Notes: generated by a model from the sequence alone, not told the origin. A stretch of DNA of 64,000 nucleotides from Streptomyces sp. NRRL F-5135 (GCF_000719775.1 NZ_JOHR01000007.1:434001-498000), one strand, 5' to 3'. Positions 45,866 through 54,754 are shown, numbered from the stretch's first letter. A program made the numbers and translations.

Positions 45866-46796
45866 TCGCGAGAGTGGCCCGCACGGCGTCCAGAATTGAG
45901 TGCGCGCCTTGGTCGATCAGTTCTCCGGCCAAAGCGGCACCCAATTTTTCGGGCTCGCCAGGCGGGCCGACAAGCGTCCCTGAGACGCGCGCCGAGCCGT
46001 CCAGCGACGTCACTTGGCCGAACAGTGAGATCTTCCCGTCCGGCAGGGGCTCGGCGTAGGCACCCACAGGTACGCTGCACCCTCCGTGCAACTCCGCGAG
46101 GAGTGCCCGCTCCGCACGGACCTCCGCGTCAACCGAGTGGTCCCCCATGGTGGACAGCATTTCCCGGACATCCACCGCTGCCTCACGGACCTGGATCCCC
46201 AGCGCGCCCTGCCCCGGACTCGGCGGGAAGAGATCGAGAGGCAACAGCTCGCCGATTTCCTTTTCCAGGCCGAGTCTGCGAAGCCCCGCCGCCGCGAGAA
46301 CGACCGCGTCAAGTCCCATGGTTTCCATCTTCTTGAGGCGGGGCGGGACATTGCCTCGAATCGGCACCACCTCGAGATCAGGGCGTACCGCCAGGAGCTG
46401 AGCGATTCTGCGCGGCGCGCCGGTCCCGACTCGTGCACCCTTTCGCAGTCCCGCCAGCGTCGATCCGCACAAGGCGTCCCGCACCTCCTCGCGGCCTGGC
46501 GGAGGCAACAGGATGAGACCCGGCGGATTCGACGTGGGGAGGTCTTTCAGCGAATGGACGACGGCGTCCACTTCGCCCCGCGCCAACGCCGCTTCCTGCT
46601 CACTACTGAACGCCGAACCGCCGTTGTCGGTGGACACCCTGGCCAGCGGTGACGTGCGGTCCTTGTCCCCGCCCTCCACAATCACCCGGTGTGTGAATGT
46701 GATGTCCGGGAAACACTCACGCAGAGGGGCGAGAAAGCCACGCACTTGAGCCTTGGCAAGGTTGCTGGCGCGTGAGCCGACACGGATATTGTTCAC
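45858..46796 (-). CDS. hemC: Hydroxymethylbilane synthase (HemC) paralogue
   Basis: A 312-residue porphobilinogen deaminase homologue. Its family hallmarks are RVGSRASNLAKAQ, EGGDKDRTSP, HSLKDLP with the catalytic Asp85, GTGAPRRIAQLLAVRPDL (the usual SSLRR is changed to GAPRR but both Arg remain), RGNVPPRL, PGQGALGIQVR and HGGCSVPVGAYA with Cys240 for the dipyrromethane cofactor. It should be active. It is away from normal haem genes and tail-to-tail with the HemB-like gene, so it is probably a second, specialised copy. GTG at 46796 is used; an ATG 57 bases earlier is possible. Confidence 0.88.
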   Translation of the reverse strand: MNNIRVGSRASNLAKAQVRGFLAPLRECFPDITFTHRVIVEGGDKDRTSPLARVSTDNGGSAFSSEQEAALARGEVDAVVHSLKDLPTSNPPGLILLPPPGREEVRDALCGSTLAGLRKGARVGTGAPRRIAQLLAVRPDLEVVPIRGNVPPRLKKMETMGLDAVVLAAAGLRRLGLEKEIGELLPLDLFPPSPGQGALGIQVREAAVDVREMLSTMGDHSVDAEVRAERALLAELHGGCSVPVGAYAEPLPDGKISLFGQVTSLDGSARVSGTLVGPPGEPEKLGAALAGELIDQGAHSILDAVRATLAIS

Positions 46797-46921
46797 GGCG
46801 ACTGGACAACTCCCCGAGTAGGCCTGGCAGAGTGCCACCAGAATATGTGTCATAACCACGGGGACATGCAGACACCAGGTCGGAATCAAAGGACCGGCAA
46901 CGTGTGGCGGTCCTCCCCCGG

Positions 46922-48010
46922 TTACGGCCGCCCCGTGCTGTCGCGGACCACCAGCCTCGTACCGAGTTCGATCCGCGTGTCCGCCTGGTCCGGACGGCTC
47001 GGCTGCGCGGCGCGGTCGGCGCCCGCGCCGTCGCTGCGGGCCGTACGGGCCGCGGGGCCCGGGCGGCCGGACTTCCGTAGCCGCAGCAGCATCCGCGCGG
47101 CCTCCTCCGCCATCTCCACCAGCGGCTGGTGGACGGTGGTCAGCGCCGGGCTCGACCACCGGGCCGGCGGGATGTCGTCGTACCCCACGACCGACAGGTC
47201 CTCGGGGATGCGCAGCCCCAGCACCCGCGCCGCCTCCAGCACACCGAGCGCCTGGAGATCGCTGCCCGCGAAGACAGCGGTGGGGCGGTCGGGCCGCTGG
47301 AGGAGTTCCTTCGCGTGCGCGTGGCCGGACTCGACGTGGAAGTCGCCGTACCGCACCAGCTCCGGATCGACCGCGATCCCGGCCATGCTCATGGCCGAGC
47401 GGAAACCGTCCAGGCGCGCCAGCGAGCACAGCATGTCCTGGGGGCCGGTGATGACGGCGATCCGGCGGTGTCCGAGCTCGGTGAGGTGCCGGGTGGCGGC
47501 GAGCCCGCCGGCCCAGTTGGCCGATCCCACGGACGGCACGTCCGGCTCCGGATCGCCCGCCGGGTCGATGATGACGAAGGGGATGGCCCTCGACCAGAGC
47601 TTCTTCTTGAGGTCCTCGGGGAGGGTGGAGAAGACCAGCACGACCCCGAGCGGGCGGCGTCGCAGCGCGCCCTCCACCCAGTCGGCGCCCGGGGAGTGGC
47701 GAGTCCCGGTCTCGGTGAGCACGACGCTCACCCCGGTCTCCTTGGCGACGTTCTGGACCCCTCTGATCAGCTCCATCGCCCAGGCGCTCTCCAGCTCGTG
47801 GAAGACGATCTCGATCAGCGGCGCATCCGGAGCGGTGGGCGCCGAGCGCCGGTAGCCGTGCTCCTCCAGCAGCTCCTCCACTTTGCCCCGGGTGGGCGCC
47901 GATACATCGGGACGCCCGTTGAGGACCTTCGAAACTGTCGAAAGGGAGACTCCGGCTTGCGAGGCCACCTGGGCGAGGGTGACCCGGCCCGCACTCCTGT
48001 CATCACGCAT
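46922..48010 (-). CDS. LacI-family regulator of the sugar operon
   Basis: A 362-residue repressor. The N-terminal helix-turn-helix/hinge reads VTLAQVASQAGVSLSTVSKVLNG (quoted in part: QAGVSLSTVSKVLNG), followed by a periplasmic-binding-protein-like effector domain (about 65-330) with GVVLVFSTLP, HRRIAVITGP and VVGYDDIPPA. The C-terminal tail is extended (SGRPGPAARTARSDGAG). It is divergent from the ABC sugar importer/GH3 operon and most resembles BxlR/CebR-type regulators. TATCCT lies 7 bases before the ATG without an SD sequence, so it is probably leaderless. Confidence 0.9.
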   Translation of the reverse strand: MRDDRSAGRVTLAQVASQAGVSLSTVSKVLNGRPDVSAPTRGKVEELLEEHGYRRSAPTAPDAPLIEIVFHELESAWAMELIRGVQNVAKETGVSVVLTETGTRHSPGADWVEGALRRRPLGVVLVFSTLPEDLKKKLWSRAIPFVIIDPAGDPEPDVPSVGSANWAGGLAATRHLTELGHRRIAVITGPQDMLCSLARLDGFRSAMSMAGIAVDPELVRYGDFHVESGHAHAKELLQRPDRPTAVFAGSDLQALGVLEAARVLGLRIPEDLSVVGYDDIPPARWSSPALTTVHQPLVEMAEEAARMLLRLRKSGRPGPAARTARSDGAGADRAAQPSRPDQADTRIELGTRLVVRDSTGRP

Positions 48011-48017
48011 GGACCGA

Positions 48018-48023
48018 AGGATA
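48018..48023 (-). promoter_or_regulatory. -10 element of the LacI gene (leaderless)
   Basis: On the minus strand TATCCT is followed after 7 bases by the ATG at 48010; no ribosome-binding site is present. Confidence 0.45.
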
Positions 48024-48081
48024 TGCCACCAGATATGACCAGGGCCCTCGGTAACGGTTTGGTCGCGCGACGACGGGGCTG

Positions 48082-48110
48082 TTGACCACTCAGGAGCGGA
48101 GTCCTACGGT
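48082..48110 (+). promoter_or_regulatory. Promoter of sugar ABC operon
   Basis: TTGACC (48082-48087), 17-bp spacer, TACGGT (48105-48110): a good housekeeping-type promoter. Transcription would start near 48117, just before the repeated operator sequences. Confidence 0.7.
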
Positions 48111-48118
48111 CACTCGAC

Positions 48119-48150
48119 GGATACTTTCGGCAAAGCAACCGATACTTTCG
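48119..48150. promoter_or_regulatory. Direct-repeat operator, GATACTTTCG x2
   Basis: GATACTTTCG occurs at 48120-48129 and 48141-48150, exactly two helical turns (21 bp) apart. The second is preceded by C, giving CGATACTTTCG, close to the CGAAA-N-TTTCG sites used by xylan-related LacI repressors such as BxlR. Both lie between the transcription start and the ATG, so bound repressor would block elongation. Confidence 0.65.
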
Positions 48151-48162
48151 AGAGGCCGATCG

Positions 48163-49464
48163 ATGTCATTACGCGCACGATTTCCTCGATCCGTCGCCGG
48201 CGGCGTGGCCCTCGCCCTCGCCCTGGGTCTCGCGGCCTGCGGTGGTGGCGGCGGCTCCGCCGGTGGCGCCGCGGAGTTCCACGTACTCGTCTACGGCGAC
48301 GCGGCGAACAAGGTCGAGAAGGAGATCGTCGCGACCTTCAACAAGACCTCCGACGTCAAGGCGGTGCTGGACACCGTTCCGGGCGCAGACTACCAGCAGA
48401 AGCTCCAGACCATCATCAACACCCCGCAGGCGCCGGACGTCTTCTTCAACTGGGGCGGCGGCAGCATCCAGCCCTTCGTCAAGGCCGGCCTGCTGCTGCC
48501 GCTCGACGAACTGGGCCCGGACGCCGCCGGGCTGGAGACCAAGTTCCTGCCGTCGGTCTTCGACACGGCGGCGGTCGACGGCAAGGCGTACGGCGTCCCC
48601 ATGCGCGGCACCCAGCCGGTCCTGCTCTTCCACCACCGGAAGGTGCTCGCGGACGCGGGCGTACAGCCGCCGAGGACCTGGGACGAACTGCTCGCCGCGG
48701 TGAAGAAGCTGAAGGCCGAGGGGATCACCCCGATCGCGCTCGGCGGCGGCGACCAGTGGCCGACCCTGATGTGGTTCGAGTACCTGTACGACCGGATCGC
48801 GGGGCCGGAACTGCTCAAGAAGGCACTGGCGGGCGACAAGAGCGTGTGGGAGAGCGCCGACAGCCGGAAGGCGCTGAGCATGCTGAAGCAGTTGGTGGAC
48901 GCGGGGGCGTTCGGCACCAACTACGACTCCGTCAAGTTCACCGACGGCGGGTCACCCGCGCTGCTGGCGAGCGGCAAGGCCGCCTTCGAGCTGATGGGTT
49001 CCTGGGAGTTCTCGACGCAGCAGGACGCGAACCCGGACTTCGCCACGAAGGACCTGGGCTACAGCGCCTTCCCCACCGTGGCGGGCGGCAAGGGCGACCC
49101 CGCCGCCGTCGTCGGCAACACCAACAACTTCTACTCGGTGCTGAAGAAGACCAAGCACGCCGAGCACATAGCGAAGTTCCTGAAACTGATGTACTCGGAC
49201 GACTTCGTCAAGGCCCAGCTGGCCATCGGCAACCTGCCCACCACGACGAACACCGAGAAGTTCCTGGCCTCGGCGGACAACGCGGAGTACCTGAAGTACC
49301 AGTTCGACATGGTCGACAGGGCTCCCTCGTTCCAGCTCTCGTGGGACCAGGCATATCTCCAGACCAACGCCACTCCGCTGCACCAGGCCGTACAGCAGTT
49401 CTTCAACGGACAGACCGACGCGGACGGCTTCATCAAGGCGATGCAGTCCTTGAGCACGTCCTGA
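48163..49464 (+). CDS. Sugar ABC transporter substrate-binding lipoprotein
   Basis: A 433-residue extracellular solute-binding protein, ATG behind GAGAGG. The signal peptide ends in the lipobox LAAC (Cys near residue 26), so the mature protein is lipid-anchored outside the membrane. The fold signatures of the ABC sugar-binding family 1 are present: FHVLVYGDAANKVEKEIV, PDVFFNWGGGS, ADAGVQPPRTWDELL. By operon composition it is probably the xylobiose/xylo-oligosaccharide binder (BxlE-like); the ligand cannot be confirmed from sequence. Confidence 0.92.
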   Translation: MSLRARFPRSVAGGVALALALGLAACGGGGGSAGGAAEFHVLVYGDAANKVEKEIVATFNKTSDVKAVLDTVPGADYQQKLQTIINTPQAPDVFFNWGGGSIQPFVKAGLLLPLDELGPDAAGLETKFLPSVFDTAAVDGKAYGVPMRGTQPVLLFHHRKVLADAGVQPPRTWDELLAAVKKLKAEGITPIALGGGDQWPTLMWFEYLYDRIAGPELLKKALAGDKSVWESADSRKALSMLKQLVDAGAFGTNYDSVKFTDGGSPALLASGKAAFELMGSWEFSTQQDANPDFATKDLGYSAFPTVAGGKGDPAAVVGNTNNFYSVLKKTKHAEHIAKFLKLMYSDDFVKAQLAIGNLPTTTNTEKFLASADNAEYLKYQFDMVDRAPSFQLSWDQAYLQTNATPLHQAVQQFFNGQTDADGFIKAMQSLSTS

Positions 49465-49540
49465 CGTCTCCCCTCGCAACGCCCGGGGCGGCCGATCGCC
49501 CATCGCCGCGCGGCCCATGCGAACGAACCGAGAGCTGGGA

Positions 49541-50497
49541 GTGACACCCGAGATGGTTACCCTCGCCGCCCCGGCGAAGAGCGACCGGCGCCGCCCGCCG
49601 CCCCCGGGCACCGGCCCGGCCGACCGCGCGGTCGCCCGCCCCGGCCTCGGCTGGGCGCTGCCCGCCACCCTCTTCTTCGCCCTGTTCGCGATCGTCCCGC
49701 TGCTGCTGGTCGCCGTCCTGTCCTTCGCCAGTTGGGGCGGCATCGGCGCACCGGAGTTCGTGGGCCTCGACAACTGGGTCACCCTGCTCCACGACCCGGT
49801 GATGATCAAGAGCCTGTGGCTGAGCGTGCTGCTCACCGCGCTCGGGGTGGTGACCCAGACGCCGCTGAGCATCCTGCTCGGCGTCTGGGCGGCCGGACCG
49901 CAGCGCAACCGCGCTGTCCTGTCCGCGATCTTCTTCGTACCGCTGCTGCTGTCCGCCACCGCCGTGTCCGTGCTGTGGCGGGCGCTGCTCGATCCCAATT
50001 TCGGGGTGCCGGCGCAGGCTCGCTGGCTCTTCGGGGACGGCAATCTGCTGGGCTCGCGCACCGGCGCGATCGCCGTCCTCGTACTGGTCGGAACCTGGCA
50101 GTTCACGCCGCTGCACACACTGATCTACCAGGGCGCGACCCGTGCCATTCCCGAGGTCCTCTACCAGGCGGCGGCCATCGACGGCGCCGGGACCGTACGG
50201 CAGTTCTTCCACATCACACTGCCGCAGCTGCGCAACTCGGTCATCACCTCGGTGATCCTGATGGTGGTCGGAGGGCTGACGACCTTCGACACCGTACTGA
50301 TCCTGACGCAGGGCGGACCGGGTACGGAGACCACGATCAGCGCCTTCTACATGTACCAAAAGGCCTTCAAGAGCTTCGACTTCGGCGCCGGCGCGGCGAT
50401 CGCGCTGCTGCTGGTGATCGTGGCGACGATGATCTCGCTGATCGTCGTGCGGCTGTCCGGTTACGACAGGATGGCGAGCCCGAAGGAGGGCCTGTGA
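49541..50497 (+). CDS. Sugar ABC transporter permease 1
   Basis: A 318-residue MalF-type permease with six helices after a basic, Pro-rich N-terminus. The cytoplasmic coupling (EAA) loop reads YQAAAIDGAGTVRQFFHITL. Starts are ambiguous: GTG 49541 and ATG 49553 are both plausible, ATG 49517 less so. It is coupled to the second permease by a GTGA overlap. It probably pairs with that protein and with a shared MsiK-type ATPase encoded elsewhere, as no ATPase gene is in the operon. Confidence 0.92.
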   Translation: MTPEMVTLAAPAKSDRRRPPPPGTGPADRAVARPGLGWALPATLFFALFAIVPLLLVAVLSFASWGGIGAPEFVGLDNWVTLLHDPVMIKSLWLSVLLTALGVVTQTPLSILLGVWAAGPQRNRAVLSAIFFVPLLLSATAVSVLWRALLDPNFGVPAQARWLFGDGNLLGSRTGAIAVLVLVGTWQFTPLHTLIYQGATRAIPEVLYQAAAIDGAGTVRQFFHITLPQLRNSVITSVILMVVGGLTTFDTVLILTQGGPGTETTISAFYMYQKAFKSFDFGAGAAIALLLVIVATMISLIVVRLSGYDRMASPKEGL

Positions 50498-51351
50498 CCG
50501 GCGCGTACGCCCGGCGCCATCGCCCGGCCCCCCGTCGCCACCGGCCCAACTACCTCGCGGCGCTGGGCGCGCTGCTGTGGCTGTGCCTGGTCGCCCTCCC
50601 CCTCTACGTGATGCTCGGCGCGTCCCTGCGGACCCGCCCCGACTACAGCACGGGCGGCCCGCTGTCGTTCCCCGAGCACCTCACCCTCGCCAACTACGTG
50701 CGCGACTTCTCCAGCGGCTTCGGCCGCTACTTCCTCAACACCATGATCGTCACGACGAGCGTCGTGGTGATCGTGCTGGTCCTCGTACCGCCCCTCGCGT
50801 TCTCCATCGTGCGGGGGCGCGGGCCCGCCACCGGCCGCGTCTTCCGGCTCTTCCTGCTCGGTCTCGCCGTACCGGCCCAAGCGGTGATCGTCCCCATGTT
50901 CTACGTCATCAGCACGGCGGGCCTGTACGACAATCTCCTCGGCGTCATCCTGCCCACCGCCGCCTTCTGCCTGCCCGTCTGCGCACTCATCCTCACCGGC
51001 ACGATGCGCGACATCACCGACGAACTCTTCGAGGCCATGGCCATCGACGGGGCGACCACCCGGCGGGTCTTCTTCCAGCTCGTGCTGCCGCTGTCCAGGG
51101 GCGGTGTCGCCACGATCGTGGTGTTCTCCTCGCTCCAGGCGTGGAACGGCTTCCTCTTCCCGCTCGTCCTGACCCAGTCCGAGGAGACGAAGGTACTCAC
51201 GCTGGGGCTCTACAACTTCCAGACGCAGTACGGCATCGACATCCCCGCCCTGCTGGCGGCCGTGGTGCTGTCCGCGCTCCCTGTCCTGCTCGTCTACCTG
51301 TTCGCCCGTCGAGCCCTGGTCCAGGGGCTGATGGGCGTCGGAGGAAAGTGA
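50494..51351 (+). CDS. Sugar ABC transporter permease 2
   Basis: A 285-residue MalG-type permease with six helices. The coupling loop is FEAMAIDGATTRRVFFQLVL. GTG start in a GTGA overlap with permease 1 and a GAAGGAGG element upstream. Its own stop overlaps the start of the GH3 gene by 4 bp, so import and hydrolysis of the sugar are made in fixed ratio. In Streptomyces these systems borrow the multi-sugar ATPase MsiK. Confidence 0.93.
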   Translation: MTGAYARRHRPAPRRHRPNYLAALGALLWLCLVALPLYVMLGASLRTRPDYSTGGPLSFPEHLTLANYVRDFSSGFGRYFLNTMIVTTSVVVIVLVLVPPLAFSIVRGRGPATGRVFRLFLLGLAVPAQAVIVPMFYVISTAGLYDNLLGVILPTAAFCLPVCALILTGTMRDITDELFEAMAIDGATTRRVFFQLVLPLSRGGVATIVVFSSLQAWNGFLFPLVLTQSEETKVLTLGLYNFQTQYGIDIPALLAAVVLSALPVLLVYLFARRALVQGLMGVGGK

Positions 51352-54131
51352 ACGACAACGTGACTGCCGAGACCCGCTCCGACGCCACCGCCTCGCGTCC
51401 CTCGGAGGACTCCCCCGACCCCCTGAACTCCTCGGACCTCCCGAACTCGGCGACCCCGCCGGACACGTCGAACTCCTCCGGTTCCCCGAACCCGCCGAAC
51501 ACCTCGGACTCCTCCGATTCGCCGGACTCCTCGAATCCCCCGGGCTCCCGCACGTGCGCGGAGCCCGGCCTCGTCCCCTCCGAGCGGCAGGCGCGACGAG
51601 CCGCCCGGGTCGAGTACCTGATCTCCGCCATGACCCTGGAGGAGAAGCTCGCCCAGCTCTACGGCCTGTGGGCCGGTGCCTCCGCGGAGGGCGCCGAAGT
51701 CGCGCCGCACCAGCACGACATGGACCGGCCGCCCGCCCTCGACGAACTGCTGCCGCACGGCCTCGGACAGCTCACCCGCCCGTTCGGCACGGTCCCGGTC
51801 GACCCGGCGCTGGGCGCGCTGTCCCTGTTGCGCACCCAGGAGCGCATCGTCGCCTCGAACCGTTTCGGCATCCCCGCCATGGCCCACGACGAGTGCCTGG
51901 CCGGCTTCACCGCCTGGGGCGCCACGACCTATCCCGTCCCGCTGTCGTGGGGCGCGTCGTTCGACCCCGGCCTCGTACGGGAGATGGCGCGCGCGATCGG
52001 CCGCGACATGCGGTCCGTGGGCCTGCACCAGGGACTCGCTCCCGTGCTCGACGTGGTGCGCGACGCCCGCTGGGGCCGGGTCGAGGAGACCATCGGCGAG
52101 GACCCCTACCTGGTCGGCACGGTCGCCACGGCCTATGTCCAGGGTCTGGAGTCCGCCGGGATCGTCGCGACCCTCAAACACTTCGCGGGGTACTCCGCCT
52201 CGCGCGCCGGGCGCAATCTGGCCCCGGTGAGCATGGGCCCCAGGGAGCGCGCCGACGTCGTTCTGCCGCCCTTCGAGATGGCCGTACGGGAGAGCGGCGT
52301 ACGGTCCGTGATGCACTCGTACACCGACACCGACGGGCTGCCCTCCGCCGCGGACGAGGGTCTGCTGACCGGCCTGCTCCGGGACACCTGGGGCTTCGAG
52401 GGCACGGTGGTCGCCGACTACTTCGGCGTCGCCTTCCTCAAGACGCTGCACCGCGTGGCCGGTGACTGGGGCGAGGCCGCCACGGCGGCCCTCACGGCGG
52501 GAGTCGACGTCGAACTGCCGACGGTGAAGACGTACGGGCAGCCGCTGCGCGAGGCGGTCGCGGCGGGACGGCTGTCGGAGGAGACCGTGGACCGGGCGCT
52601 GCGCCGGGTTCTGACGCAGAAGGCGGAACTGGGGCTGCTGGACCCCGACTGGAGCCCGGTACCACCCGCCCTGGCCGAGGCCGCTCCGGCCGAGCCCGCC
52701 CCGGCCGGGACGCCGCGGAACGCGACGGGGCAGGAGACGGCGCGGCCGGAGACCGAACGGTCGGCCCCGGAACCGCGGGACCCGGCGCGACCGGAGCGAG
52801 AGCCACGGGACTCGGCGGGACTGGACGCGACGCGACTGCGCGGCACGATCAGCCTGGACGCGCCCGCGCACCGGGAGATCTCCCGGCGGCTGGCGGAACG
52901 GTCGGTGGTCCTGCTCCGCAACGACGGCACCCTCCCGCTGGGCCGCCCGGCCCGGATCGCGCTCGTCGGTCCGCAGGCCGAGACACCCACGGCCGTGCTG
53001 GGCTGCTATTCCTTCCCCGTGCACATCGGCGGCCTGCACCCGGACACCCCGGTGGGCATCCCGCTGCCCACGCTGCGGGAGGCACTCACGGCGGAGTTCC
53101 CCGACAGCGAGATCGTGACCGTGGCCGGTGCCGGGATCGACACCACCGACACGAGTGGTTTCGACGCGGCGGTACGCGCCGCCCGCGACGCGGACGTGGT
53201 GATCGCGGCGCTGGGCGACCGGGCGGGCATGTTCGGGCGCGGAACGAGCGGCGAGGGCTGCGACGCGGAGAGCCTCGCCCTGCCCGGCGTGCAGGGACCG
53301 CTGCTGGACGCCCTGCTCGGCACGGGGACGCCGGTGGTGGTGACACTGCTGGCGGGCCGGCCATACGTACTGGGCGCAGCGGCGGCGGGCGGGGCGACCG
53401 GGCCCGCGGCGGGCGCGGCGGCCGCGATCGTCCAGACCTTCTTCCCCGGTCAGGAGGGCACTCCGGCCGTGGCGGGGGTGCTGAGCGGCCGTATCGACCC
53501 CTCGGGCCGGCTCCCCGTGAGCATCCCCGTACTGCCCGGCGCCCAGCCGTCCACGTATCTCGCGCCGCCCCTGGGCCGGGCGAACGACGTGTCCACCATC
53601 GACCCGACTCCGGCCTTCGCCTTCGGTCACGGCCTGACGTACACCTCCTTCGCCTGGTCCGACCTGGAGACCGACGGCGGGCTCACCACCGGCACGGACG
53701 GCTCGGTGCGGCTGTCCTTCGCCGTCCGCAACACCGGGTCCCGGCCGGGCACCGAGGTGGTCCAGCTCTACCTGCACGACCCGGTGGCCTCGGTGGTCCA
53801 GCCGGTCCAGCGGCTGATCGGCTACGTACGGGTGCCCCTGGAGCCGGGCGAGCGGGTCACGGTGACGATCACCGTCCCCGCCGACCTGGCGTCCTTCACC
53901 GGTCGGGACGGCCGCCGGATCGTGGAACCCGGCGAGCTGGAGCTGCGCCTGGGCGCCTCCAGCACCGACATCCGCCTCACGGCCCGGGCCGCCCTGACGG
54001 GCCCGGTCCGGCACGTCGACCACACCCGCGCACTGCACGCCCGCCTCACCGTGTCGCCGCCCACCAACGTCCCCGGCCCCGCGGACCACACCACCGACCA
54101 TCCCGCCACCGACCCACGAGCCGGCACGTGA
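51348..54131 (+). CDS. Glycoside hydrolase family 3 (beta-xylosidase/glucosidase)
   Basis: A 927-residue cytoplasmic GH3 enzyme with no signal peptide; GTG behind GGAGG and in a GTGA overlap. After a disordered Ser/Pro/Asn repeat tail (about 1-70) come the GH3 N domain with KHFAGYSASRAG and the nucleophile Asp357 in VVADYFGVAFL, an Ala/Pro/Glu/Arg insertion (about 445-500), the GH3 C domain (RSVVLLRNDGTLPL, FFPGQEGTPAVAGVL) and a fibronectin type III-like domain (EVVQLYLHDPVASVVQPVQ). The sequence around the nucleophile and the operon order resemble intracellular BxlA beta-xylosidases that split imported xylobiose. Beta-glucosidase activity is not excluded. Confidence 0.9.
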   Translation: MNDNVTAETRSDATASRPSEDSPDPLNSSDLPNSATPPDTSNSSGSPNPPNTSDSSDSPDSSNPPGSRTCAEPGLVPSERQARRAARVEYLISAMTLEEKLAQLYGLWAGASAEGAEVAPHQHDMDRPPALDELLPHGLGQLTRPFGTVPVDPALGALSLLRTQERIVASNRFGIPAMAHDECLAGFTAWGATTYPVPLSWGASFDPGLVREMARAIGRDMRSVGLHQGLAPVLDVVRDARWGRVEETIGEDPYLVGTVATAYVQGLESAGIVATLKHFAGYSASRAGRNLAPVSMGPRERADVVLPPFEMAVRESGVRSVMHSYTDTDGLPSAADEGLLTGLLRDTWGFEGTVVADYFGVAFLKTLHRVAGDWGEAATAALTAGVDVELPTVKTYGQPLREAVAAGRLSEETVDRALRRVLTQKAELGLLDPDWSPVPPALAEAAPAEPAPAGTPRNATGQETARPETERSAPEPRDPARPEREPRDSAGLDATRLRGTISLDAPAHREISRRLAERSVVLLRNDGTLPLGRPARIALVGPQAETPTAVLGCYSFPVHIGGLHPDTPVGIPLPTLREALTAEFPDSEIVTVAGAGIDTTDTSGFDAAVRAARDADVVIAALGDRAGMFGRGTSGEGCDAESLALPGVQGPLLDALLGTGTPVVVTLLAGRPYVLGAAAAGGATGPAAGAAAAIVQTFFPGQEGTPAVAGVLSGRIDPSGRLPVSIPVLPGAQPSTYLAPPLGRANDVSTIDPTPAFAFGHGLTYTSFAWSDLETDGGLTTGTDGSVRLSFAVRNTGSRPGTEVVQLYLHDPVASVVQPVQRLIGYVRVPLEPGERVTVTITVPADLASFTGRDGRRIVEPGELELRLGASSTDIRLTARAALTGPVRHVDHTRALHARLTVSPPTNVPGPADHTTDHPATDPRAGT

Positions 54132-54308
54132 GCCCCCTGGGCCACGGGAACGGAAGGGCTGAGCGGCCCGGCCCCGTGCGCGGGCTTTCACCTGCCTGTG
54201 GTCGCTCGTACTGCTCGGGTGCTCGTTCGGGTGCGCACCTCATGCGGGTCCCATCCCGGGTGTGCAGGCTTGACCTCGCGATCTGTCTCCTCGTGAGGGT
54301 GAGAGAAC

Positions 54309-54605
54309 ATGCCGACGTACGTCGCCTTACTGAGCTGGACCGATCAAGGGGTCCGAAACTACAAGGACACCGCTGAGCGCGCCGAGGCCTTCGGCTCAGC
54401 GGCACAAGGGCTCGGGGCCAGGCTCCTGAATATCTACTGGACCGTCGGCCCGTACGACCTCGTGGCCATTGTCGAGGCGCCTGACGACGAAACCGCCACG
54501 GCAGCACTCCTGCGACTGGGCGGGGTGGGCAACGTCCGTTCCACAACGCTGCGGGCCTTCGGCCGAGAGGAAATGGAGCACATCATCGCCAAGGCGGCCG
54601 GCTGA
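54309..54605 (+). CDS. GYD-domain protein with TTA codon
   Basis: A 98-residue ferredoxin-fold protein of the GYD family: MPTYVALLSWTDQGVRNYKD at the start and WTVGPYDLVAIVEAPDDE in the centre (the Gly-Pro-Tyr-Asp variant of the naming motif). Codon 7 is TTA (54327-54329), so translation probably waits for the bldA tRNA. GAGGGTGAGAGA precedes the ATG. The family function is unknown; related dimeric alpha+beta-barrel proteins bind small molecules. Monocistronic with its own terminator. Confidence 0.88.
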   Translation: MPTYVALLSWTDQGVRNYKDTAERAEAFGSAAQGLGARLLNIYWTVGPYDLVAIVEAPDDETATAALLRLGGVGNVRSTTLRAFGREEMEHIIAKAAG

Positions 54606-54644
54606 CGACCACCCGGCGCAGGGCCAAGCGGCCACGCGCACAGC

Positions 54645-54672
54645 GGCCCCCGACCATGATCGGTCGGGGGCC
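54645..54672. terminator. Bidirectional terminator between GYD gene and tRNA-Val
   Basis: A perfect 11-bp stem GGCCCCCGACC / GGTCGGGGGCC with a 6-base loop; followed by TT on the plus strand. It sits between the convergent GYD gene and tRNA gene. Confidence 0.88.
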
Positions 54673-54679
54673 TTCGTGC

Positions 54680-54754
54680 TGGTGGGCGCGGACGGTTTCG
54701 AACCGCCGACATCTGCTTTGTAAGAGCAGCGCTCTACCCCTGAGCTACGCACCC
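54680..54754 (-). tRNA. tRNA-Val (anticodon UAC)
   Basis: A full cloverleaf on the minus strand: acceptor GGGTGCG pairs with CGCGCCC; D-arm region AGCTCAGGGGTAGAGC; anticodon arm CTGCT-CTTACAA-AGCAG with anticodon TAC at 54722-54720; T-arm with GGTTCGAAACC. The CCA end is encoded (54682-54680). It reads GUA valine codons, rare in this genome type. Confidence 0.95.

Noticed and set aside
51348..51560. Frameshift at the start of the GH3 gene
   Set aside because: The Ser/Pro/Asn-rich tail looked artificial, but frame, GTGA overlap and ribosome-binding site are consistent; low-complexity extensions also occur in other genes here.
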